Shown here piece by piece: positions 1 through 5,065 of a stretch of 7,631 nt of DNA. This stretch comes from an uncultured Eubacteriales bacterium (GTDB lineage: Bacteria > Bacillota > Clostridia > Monoglobales > Monoglobaceae). Made by a program: the position numbers and the translations under genes. The stretch lies in the NCBI GenBank assembly GCA_958346135.1, contig CATVQN010000045.1:1-7631 (forward strand), given 5' to 3'. The notes beneath the pieces are model-generated. The model was not told the origin of the DNA and searched no databases. It saw nothing but the letters and a program-made list of their open reading frames with translations. Numbering within the stretch: position 1 is the stretch's first letter; each line of letters starts with the position of its first letter.

Positions 1-363
1 GTTTACCATCAGGGCACCGCCCTCACCGAAGTCGATAAATCTCGACATCTGTTTTTTAAAATTATCTGCGTTGTGCTGTATGGTTTCCTGGGTAATCATC
101 GGGCGCATATCCGCCTTGCCGGTGGGATCACCCACCATGGTGGTACCACCACCCAATAAAACAATGGGCCGATGACCGGCATTTTGCATATGCTTCATCA
201 CGATTAGCTGCATAAAATGGCCGATATGCAGGCTGTCCGCGGTGGGATCAAAGCCGATATAAAATGTGACTTTTTCCTCACCGAGAATTTTTCTGATTTC
301 CTCTTCATGGGTGGCCTGTGCAATCAGCCCCCGCTCTTTTAAGGTATCGTATACGTTTTGCAT
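1..363 (-). CDS. tyrS: Tyrosyl-tRNA synthetase, N-terminal part (partial, runs off the left edge)
   Basis: Class I aminoacyl-tRNA synthetase that charges tRNA-Tyr with tyrosine in the cytoplasm. The window holds the first 121 codons, with no stop before the edge, so the C-terminal part (KMSKS loop, anticodon-binding and S4-like domains) lies outside. Visible signatures are FYIGFDPTADSLHIGH at about residues 34-49, covering the tyrosine pocket and the class I HIGH motif (46-49), then GGGTTMVGDPTGK at 71-83, a conserved Rossmann-fold segment of TyrRS. The start is the ATG at 363, preceded by AAAGGA with a 7-nt spacer (371-376). It lies 22 nt downstream of the aspS stop with no terminator between them, so it is probably the next gene of the same transcript. 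The short spacing leaves no room for the T-box leader that often precedes tyrS in Bacillota. The family assignment is secure. Confidence 0.96.
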   Translation of the reverse strand, partial: MQNVYDTLKERGLIAQATHEEEIRKILGEEKVTFYIGFDPTADSLHIGHFMQLIVMKHMQNAGHRPIVLLGGGTTMVGDPTGKADMRPMITQETIQHNADNFKKQMSRFIDFGEGGALMVN

Positions 364-370
364 GCTTGTT

Positions 371-376
371 TCCTTT
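371..376 (-). promoter_or_regulatory. Ribosome binding site of tyrS
   Basis: AAAGGA on the minus strand, 7 nt before the ATG at 363. It lies wholly in the 22-nt gap after the aspS stop and supports the chosen tyrS start. Confidence 0.75.
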
Positions 377-385
377 CTGCTCCAA

Positions 386-2188
386 TCAATTATTTTCTTC
401 TTCCGAAACGGTCACCGTGATGCCAAGCTCTGCCAGCTGGGCGGCGTCTACGGCAGCCGGAGAGCCGCTCATAAGCTCGGCCGCCGTTTGTACCTTCGGG
501 AAGGGAATTACGTCCCGGATAGAGTCACAGCCGGCCATAATCATCACCAATCGGTCAAGACCGTAAGCAAGGCCGCCATGAGGCGGGGTGCCGTACTGGA
601 AGGCTTCCATCAGAAAACCGAAGCGATCCCAGGCCTCTTCTTTGGTAAAGCCAAGTGCTGCAAACATTCTCTCCTGTAAATCGGTATGGAAGATACGGAG
701 ACTTCCGCCGCCGATTTCGGTACCGTTTAGAATAATGTCATAGGCCTTTGCCCGAACCTCACCGGGGGCGGTCTCCAGTTTGTCAATATCTTCGTCCACC
801 GGATGGGTGAAGGGGTGGTGCTTGGCAACATAACGATTTTCTTCTTCCGAGTATTCCAAAAGCGGGAAGTCGGTCACCCAGAGAAAGTTGAATTTGGTCG
901 GATCGATCAGGTCAAACCGCCGTGCTACCTCCAGGCGGAGATTGCCCAATGCATCATAAACAACCTGATCCTTATCGGCAATAATCAGGATTGCATCGCC
1001 GGGTTCCGCTTTTGTCTCCTTCAGGATGGCGGCAATTTCGGCCTCAGAGAGAAATTTGGTAATCTGAGAGCGTAGACCGTTTTCTTCTACCACAATCCAG
1101 GCCATGCCTTTGGCACGGTAGGTTTTTACATATTCGCCAAGGCTGTCCAGAGTTTTGCGTGTCATCTTTTCGCCCAGACCCTTTGCCACAATACAGCGGA
1201 CGCTGCCGCCCTGCTTTACGGCATCGGAAAAGACCTTAAAGCCGCAGTCCTTAACTGCATCGGAGATGTTGATAAACTCCATACCAAACCGTGTGTCCGG
1301 TTTGTCGGAACCGAAGCGTTCCATTGCCTCGCTGTATGGGAGGCGGAGGAAAGGTGTTTCGATCTTGATGCCAAGAATTTCATCAAATAGTTTTTTCAAA
1401 AAACCTTCGTTGATTTCAATGATGGTGTCAATATCTACAAAGGAAAGCTCCATATCCAGCTGGGTAAACTCCGGCTGTCGGTCAGCGCGCAAATCCTCAT
1501 CCCGGAAGCAGCGGGTTACCTGAAAATAGCGGTCGTAGCCTGCCAGCATCAAAAGCTGCTTATAGAGCTGGGGCGACTGGGGCAGGGCATAGAAGCTGCC
1601 CGGATGAACCCGGCTGGGCACCAGATAGTCCCTGGCTCCCTCCGGGGTACTTTTGGTCAGGATCGGGGTTTCCAGCTCTAAAAAGCCATTGGCGTCAAAG
1701 TAGTCCCGGGCAAGCTTGGTAACCCGATGCCGCAGAATCATATTCCGCTGCATGTCCGGCCGGCGCAGATCCAAATATCGATATTTTAGACGCAGGGCAT
1801 CCTTGGTGTCAATGTTCTCATCAATATAAAAAGGTGTGGTCTCGGCACCGTTGAGAATCCGAAGCTCTGTCACAAAGACCTCAATCTCTCCGGTAGCCAT
1901 GTCCGGATTGATGTTTTCCGAAGTTCTTTTGAGAACCTTACCCTGTACGGCAATGACATATTCGCTCTTTAACTGCTCGGCTTTTTCAAAGACATCTCGG
2001 TCGCTTTCGTCATTAAAAGAGAGCTGAATGATGCCGGTGCGGTCACGCAGAGTAACAAAGTTCACTCCGCCCAGCCGGCGGTTTCGGGCAACCCATCCGG
2101 TTAGGGTAACGATTTCGTTTTCATTGGCTGTGGAAAGCTGACCGCACATATGGGTGCGTTTTAAGCCCTCCATGGTTTCAAACTGCAT
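386..2188 (-). CDS. aspS: Aspartyl-tRNA synthetase, bacterial type
   Basis: Class IIb synthetase that attaches aspartate to tRNA-Asp. The 600-residue length fits the bacterial type. Domains in order: N-terminal OB-fold anticodon-binding domain (about 12-110, with GWVARNRRLGG), the start of the catalytic core with motif 1 (about 165-190, TPILTKSTPEGARDYLVP), motif 2 (about 227-250, FRDEDLRADRQPEFTQ), the bacterial GAD insertion (about 300-420), and motif 3 (about 538-552, GGLAYGLDRLVMIM). The start at 2188 is supported by AAGGAGG with a 9-nt spacer (2198-2204). This site lies outside the adjacent insertion element and is therefore intact. The stop is TGA. At the position matching E. coli Leu30, the enzyme has Leu; non-discriminating proteobacterial enzymes tend to have His there. 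This hints at a tRNA-Asp-specific enzyme, but it is inference from one residue. The gene sits downstream of hisS, a common Bacillota order, and upstream of tyrS. Confidence 0.98.
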   Translation of the reverse strand: MQFETMEGLKRTHMCGQLSTANENEIVTLTGWVARNRRLGGVNFVTLRDRTGIIQLSFNDESDRDVFEKAEQLKSEYVIAVQGKVLKRTSENINPDMATGEIEVFVTELRILNGAETTPFYIDENIDTKDALRLKYRYLDLRRPDMQRNMILRHRVTKLARDYFDANGFLELETPILTKSTPEGARDYLVPSRVHPGSFYALPQSPQLYKQLLMLAGYDRYFQVTRCFRDEDLRADRQPEFTQLDMELSFVDIDTIIEINEGFLKKLFDEILGIKIETPFLRLPYSEAMERFGSDKPDTRFGMEFINISDAVKDCGFKVFSDAVKQGGSVRCIVAKGLGEKMTRKTLDSLGEYVKTYRAKGMAWIVVEENGLRSQITKFLSEAEIAAILKETKAEPGDAILIIADKDQVVYDALGNLRLEVARRFDLIDPTKFNFLWVTDFPLLEYSEEENRYVAKHHPFTHPVDEDIDKLETAPGEVRAKAYDIILNGTEIGGGSLRIFHTDLQERMFAALGFTKEEAWDRFGFLMEAFQYGTPPHGGLAYGLDRLVMIMAGCDSIRDVIPFPKVQTAAELMSGSPAAVDAAQLAELGITVTVSEEENN

Positions 2189-2197
2189 ATTGATAAA

Positions 2198-2204
2198 CCT
2201 CCTT
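2198..2204 (-). promoter_or_regulatory. Ribosome binding site of aspS
   Basis: AAGGAGG on the minus strand with a 9-nt spacer to the ATG at 2188. It decides the start against the internal ATG five codons later. It lies about 19 bp outside the edge of the inserted repeat element, so the insertion left aspS translation signals untouched. Confidence 0.85.
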
Positions 2205-2222
2205 GGGATTATGCTCTTTTCT

Positions 2223-2226
2223 CTAG
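2223..2226. repeat. CTAG direct repeat, left flank of the insertion (putative target-site duplication)
   Basis: CTAG abuts the left terminal inverted repeat, and the same four bases abut the right one. Four bases match by chance fairly often, and CTAG is its own complement, so the weight comes from its position exactly at both boundaries. Confidence 0.6.
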
Positions 2227-2244
2227 GGAAACGCTGATTAAATA
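2227..2244 (+). repeat. Left terminal inverted repeat of the MITE-like element
   Basis: GGAAACGCTGATTAAATA. It matches the reverse complement of 2380-2397 at 16 of 18 positions; the mismatches are at positions 2 and 5. Confidence 0.72.
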
Positions 2245-2286
2245 TTGTGCGTAGAAAGCGCAGTCAGATTTTTCGTCAGATATGAT

Positions 2287-2325
2287 AAAATTTCGAAGGC
2301 ATACTCGCGTATGTCAAGAAATTTT
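2287..2325. repeat. Central hairpin of the MITE-like element
   Basis: AAAATTTC at 2287-2294 is the exact complement of GAAATTTT at 2318-2325. Inside it, GCATAC (2299-2304) and GTATGT (2309-2314) pair with one G-U around a 4-base loop. The left arm has a few extra unpaired bases. It forms the tip of the long foldback and would be transcribed as RNA in the hisS-aspS message. No U-tract follows it, so it does not look like an intrinsic terminator. Confidence 0.6.
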
Positions 2326-2379
2326 AGTGCAAAATGACGGAAAATATGCAAGCTTAATGCGTGCAAAGCCGTCAAGCGT

Positions 2380-2397
2380 TATTTAATCAGCGGTTTC
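2380..2397 (-). repeat. Right terminal inverted repeat of the MITE-like element
   Basis: On the minus strand it reads GAAACCGCTGATTAAATA and starts directly after the hisS stop codon. It is the partner of 2227-2244. Confidence 0.72.
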
Positions 2398-2401
2398 CTA
2401 G
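2398..2401. repeat. CTAG direct repeat, right flank; contains the hisS stop codon
   Basis: The second CTAG copy. Read on the minus strand, its last three bases (2400-2398) are the TAG that ends hisS. The duplication therefore preserves the hisS stop, so the insertion neither shortens nor lengthens HisRS. Confidence 0.6.
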
Positions 2402-3660
2402 ATATGTTTTATTATAGTATAAATTTCCTCTGCCGTCAACGGGACGGAAACGGTTTCTCCGGTTTGCATATTTTTCAGCTCTGCCTGGCCTGCAGCTGTT
2501 TCTTCATCACCCAGGACCATGCTATAGGCGGCGCCTAATTTGTTTGCGTATTTCATTTGTGCCTTTACGCTTCGTCCGCACAGATCCCGTTCTGCATGGC
2601 AGCCCATACTGCGCAGCGCAAACACTAGCTTTTGCGCTAAAATATCGGCATCATTTCCGATGGCGGCCAAAAAGATATCCGGTGCAGCTTTGGGAACCGC
2701 AAGATCCAGGCCCTGCTTTTTCATAATCATGATCAGCCGTTCAAGTCCTACCGCAAAGCCGATTCCCTCCGTGGGCTTGCCGCCCAGTTCTTCTACCAAA
2801 CCGTTGTAGCGGCCGCCGCCGCATACGGTGGATTGGGCGCCCAGCGCATCCGAGGTAATTTCAAATACGGTTCGGGTGTAGTAATCCAGACCGCGGACAA
2901 TATCAGGATCCATGCGGTAGGGGATCTTCATGGCATCTAAATAGGAAAGGGTTTTATCCAGATGTCCCCGGCAATCCTCGCAAAGATAATCAATCATTTT
3001 GGGAGCGGCTTTGGCAATTTCCGAGCAAATCTCGGATTTACAGTCAATAATCCGCATGGGATTTTTCTCCAGACGGCCTTTGCAGGTGTCACAAAGACGA
3101 TCGCGGTATTGAGAAAAATATGCTTTGAGTTTTTCGTTGTATTCCTTTTTACAAACAGGGCAGCCAATACTGTTTAGATTTAATTTCAGGTTTTGTATGC
3201 CAAGCCTTTGAAAGAAGGTCATGGCCAGCGCAATGATCTCCGCATCGGTGGCATCCGAGGTGCCGCCAAAGCATTCCACGCCGAACTGGTGGAATTCCCG
3301 CAGCCGTCCCGACTGGGGCTTTTCATAGCGATAGCAGGAAATCAAATAGCAGAGCTTGGTGGGCTGAGGCTCGGCGTAAAGAGAGTTTTCAATAAAGCTC
3401 CGCACCAGCGAAGCAGTTCCCTCAGGACGCAGAGTGATACTCCGTCCGCCTTTGTCCTCGAAGGTGTACATCTCCTTTTGTACCACATCGGTGGTGTCGC
3501 CTACCCCGCGTTGAAACAGAGCGGTATCTTCAAAAACGGGAGTCCGGATTTCCCGGTAGCCGTAGGCGGCGCATACCTCTCTTGCGGTTTGTTCAATCCG
3601 CTGCCAGAGCGGACTGTCTGCCGGCAGAATATCTTCGGTTCCACGAGGTTTGTTAATCAT
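2398..3660 (-). CDS. hisS: Histidyl-tRNA synthetase
   Basis: Class IIa synthetase that charges tRNA-His with histidine. The 420 residues are the usual bacterial length. N-terminal RGTEDILP leads into motif 1. Motif 2 lies at about 109-125 (CYRYEKPQSGRLREFHQF). The histidine signatures are RGLDYYTRT (256-264), whose Arg256 corresponds to the catalytic arginine, and GGGRYNG (281-287). Motif 3 is GFAVGLERL (301-309). The C-terminal anticodon-binding domain spans about 325-420. The insertion between motif 2 and the His-A loop holds four cysteine pairs (167/170, 190/193, 207/212, 227/230), a pattern known from clostridial HisRS and possibly metal-binding. The ATG at 3660 has AAAGGAG 10 nt upstream and overlaps the end of the FAH gene by 8 nt, which suggests translational coupling. 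The TAG stop lies inside the CTAG flank of the insertion element. Confidence 0.98.
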   Translation of the reverse strand: MINKPRGTEDILPADSPLWQRIEQTAREVCAAYGYREIRTPVFEDTALFQRGVGDTTDVVQKEMYTFEDKGGRSITLRPEGTASLVRSFIENSLYAEPQPTKLCYLISCYRYEKPQSGRLREFHQFGVECFGGTSDATDAEIIALAMTFFQRLGIQNLKLNLNSIGCPVCKKEYNEKLKAYFSQYRDRLCDTCKGRLEKNPMRIIDCKSEICSEIAKAAPKMIDYLCEDCRGHLDKTLSYLDAMKIPYRMDPDIVRGLDYYTRTVFEITSDALGAQSTVCGGGRYNGLVEELGGKPTEGIGFAVGLERLIMIMKKQGLDLAVPKAAPDIFLAAIGNDADILAQKLVFALRSMGCHAERDLCGRSVKAQMKYANKLGAAYSMVLGDEETAAGQAELKNMQTGETVSVPLTAEEIYTIIKHI

Positions 3661-4423
3661 GCTTACATAACTCCTTTACTGTGTTTTTCAAAATGCCGAT
3701 GTGTTCAATTTCTATTTCCACAACATCTCCGGGCTGCATAGATCCAATGCCGGAAGAGGTTCCTGTGGTAATCACATCACCGGGATATAAAGTCATAATC
3801 CGGGAGAGCAGGCAGACCAGTTTCTCCGGCGAAAAAATCAGATGCTCGGTAGAAAAATCCTGCTTAACCCGGCCGTTTAGACGGGTCTGAATATGTAGAT
3901 GACCGGGATCAATACCGGTGACAATCACCGGCCCAAGGGGGCAAAAGGTGTCAAAGCCCTTTGCCCGTGTCCACTGGGAATCGATTTGCTGTAAATCCCT
4001 TGCGGTGACATCGTTGAGACAGGTATAGCCAAAGATGTAGTCTTTGGAGGATTCTTCCGGTACATAGGATGCAGTTTTACCGATGACAAAGGCAAGCTCG
4101 CCTTCGTAATCCACCTGCTTTGCCATGGGCGGAAAGAGGATGTCATCACCGTATGCGATCAAGGCGGAGGCGGGCTTATAAAACAGCGCCGGAAACTCCG
4201 GAATCGCAAGATTCATTTCTTTGGCATGATCGGCATAGTTAAGACCGACGGCAATAATTTTGCCGGGCTCACAAGGGGGAAGCAGTCCGGCATCCTTTGG
4301 AGAAACCACGGTTCCTGTCTTTTTCGGCGGTTCGGTGAGTCCTCCGGCGAGAAGATGATAGCCGTCTGCCTCGGATAGGGCATAATAGGAATGCCCCAAA
4401 TAGGAAATCCTGGCGTATTTCAT
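3653..4423 (-). CDS. Fumarylacetoacetate hydrolase (FAH) family protein
   Basis: A 256-residue metal-dependent enzyme of the FAH superfamily. Members hydrolyse, decarboxylate or tautomerise small 2-oxo acids such as acylpyruvates and oxaloacetate; the substrate cannot be read from the sequence. A short N-terminal region (about 1-50) precedes the catalytic domain. Visible family motifs are GLNYADHAKE (60-69), the metal ligands Glu107 and Glu109 in DYEGELAFVIG and Asp138 in CLNDVTARD, Lys155 in WTRAKGFDTF, and TTGTSSGIG (219-227). No signal peptide or membrane segment is visible, so it is probably cytoplasmic. The ATG at 4423 has GGAGG with a 9-nt spacer and overlaps the engB stop by four bases (ATGA). 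Its end overlaps hisS. No aromatic-degradation gene is nearby, so a general housekeeping role such as oxaloacetate decarboxylation or keto-enol repair is more plausible than a catabolic one, but this is inference. Confidence 0.92.
   Translation of the reverse strand: MKYARISYLGHSYYALSEADGYHLLAGGLTEPPKKTGTVVSPKDAGLLPPCEPGKIIAVGLNYADHAKEMNLAIPEFPALFYKPASALIAYGDDILFPPMAKQVDYEGELAFVIGKTASYVPEESSKDYIFGYTCLNDVTARDLQQIDSQWTRAKGFDTFCPLGPVIVTGIDPGHLHIQTRLNGRVKQDFSTEHLIFSPEKLVCLLSRIMTLYPGDVITTGTSSGIGSMQPGDVVEIEIEHIGILKNTVKELCKHD
3671..3677 (-). promoter_or_regulatory. Ribosome binding site of hisS, inside the FAH gene
   Basis: AAAGGAG on the minus strand, 10 nt before the ATG at 3660, embedded in the last codons of the upstream gene. 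It fits translation of hisS by re-initiation or coupling after the FAH-family gene. Confidence 0.75.
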
Positions 4424-5037
4424 CCCAGAACACCTCCCTGACCGGGGTTATATTTGCTGCAAAGCCGGTCAATCAGCTCTGCCAAATCCTCACGTCCCGT
4501 TTTTTTCTCCGCAGAAAAAGGAAGGAGGATGCTTTCGTCATCTAAATCCAGCATTTGATAGATTTGCGTCAGATTTCCCTCAATCTGGGATTTTTTTAGC
4601 TTGTCCAGCTTGGTTGCAACCACCACCGGCGTATAACCGAAATGGCGAATCCAGTTGAGCATGGTCAAGTCATCCTGTGTGGGTTTATGACGGGCATCCA
4701 CCAGCTGAATGACCTGAACCAGATTGAATCGGTCAGAGAGATAGGTTTCAATCATTTTTGCCCATCTTTTCTGCTCCTCTTTGGAAACCTTGGCGTAGCC
4801 GTATCCGGGAAGATCCACCAGCCGATATTGATCAGCAATATCGTAGAAGTTGATGGTAGCAGTTTTCCCGGGGGTACTACTGGTTCTGGCAAGCTTGGTG
4901 CGGTTGGTAAGACAGTTAATCAAGGAGGACTTCCCCACATTGGAGCGCCCCACAAAAGCAATCTCCGGCACGAGTGTGTCGGGGTATTGCTCCGGCTTGA
5001 CTGCCGTCACAAGTAGTTTTGCGTCAATATAATCCAT
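4420..5037 (-). CDS. engB: Ribosome biogenesis GTP-binding protein EngB (YsxC/YihA)
   Basis: A TRAFAC-class GTPase needed for late assembly of the 50S ribosomal subunit in Bacillus and other bacteria. From the ATG at 5037 it is 205 residues, typical for the family. GTPase motifs are G1 GRSNVGKS (30-37), a G2/switch I region around TSSTPGKT (52-59), G3 DLPGYG (75-80), G4 TKLD (142-145) and G5 FSAEKKTG (174-181). The frame is open up to 5160, but that longer version would add 41 residues with no family counterpart and overlap the end of lon by 95 nt. The start at 5037 has GGAGG just upstream and gives the expected N-terminus. It follows lon after 28 nt, matching the lonA-ysxC order known in Bacillus, and its stop overlaps the next start. 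Confidence 0.97.
   Translation of the reverse strand: MDYIDAKLLVTAVKPEQYPDTLVPEIAFVGRSNVGKSSLINCLTNRTKLARTSSTPGKTATINFYDIADQYRLVDLPGYGYAKVSKEEQKRWAKMIETYLSDRFNLVQVIQLVDARHKPTQDDLTMLNWIRHFGYTPVVVATKLDKLKKSQIEGNLTQIYQMLDLDDESILLPFSAEKKTGREDLAELIDRLCSKYNPGQGGVLG
4433..4437 (-). promoter_or_regulatory. Ribosome binding site of the FAH-family gene, inside engB
   Basis: GGAGG on the minus strand within GGGAGGTG, 9 nt before the ATG at 4423. It is embedded in the last codons of engB and fits coupled translation across the ATGA junction. Confidence 0.75.
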
Positions 5038-5042
5038 AATTA

Positions 5043-5047
5043 CCTCC
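5043..5047 (-). promoter_or_regulatory. Ribosome binding site that decides the engB start
   Basis: GGAGG on the minus strand, 5 nt before the ATG at 5037, in the 28-nt gap between lon and engB. The spacer is slightly short but usable, and no comparable site precedes the upstream in-frame start at 5160. Confidence 0.8.
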
Positions 5048-5065
5048 AAAGACAGGGCTTGTGCG

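Larger units (their letters stand above)
2227..2397. mobile_element. MITE-like foldback element between hisS and aspS (171 bp, no ORF)
   Basis: A non-coding insertion bounded by 18-bp terminal inverted repeats: GGAAACGCTGATTAAATA at 2227-2244 and the complement of GAAACCGCTGATTAAATA at 2380-2397, matching at 16 of 18 positions. Both ends are flanked by CTAG (2223-2226 and 2398-2401), consistent with a 4-bp target duplication. The interior is also self-complementary. Bases 2268-2278 pair with 2335-2345 with one mismatch, AAAATTTC (2287-2294) pairs with GAAATTTT (2318-2325), and 2299-2304 roughly pairs with 2309-2314, so nearly the whole element can fold back. No reading frame of useful size is present, so any movement would need a transposase supplied elsewhere. 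A CTAG target fits the YTAR preference of IS5-type transposases. Because CTAG contains TA, a TA-duplicating (IS630/mariner-like) origin with a 173-bp element is an alternative. A plain bidirectional terminator or intergenic repeat is less likely, given the terminal repeats and clean empty site. The parent family is not identified. Confidence 0.72.

Noticed and set aside
130..152. GGTGGTACCACC resembling the T-box GGTGGNACC antiterminator motif
   Set aside because: It lies inside tyrS and encodes the conserved GGTTMVG stretch; there is no leader structure around it.
121..250. GGTGGGATCA occurring twice (121-130 and 241-250)
   Set aside because: Both copies encode DPT motifs of TyrRS (DPTG and DPTA); the repeat follows from codon reuse.
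2282..2317. TTGACA on the minus strand in the inserted element (2317-2312), as a possible promoter for aspS
   Set aside because: No acceptable -10 follows at 16-18 bp; the nearest candidate, TATCAT, is 24 bp away.
3193..3741. A 182-residue plus-strand open frame opposite hisS, and similar plus-strand frames opposite aspS, engB and lon
   Set aside because: They lie antisense to clearly conserved genes, resemble no known protein and have no supporting signals; they are shadows of the coding strand.
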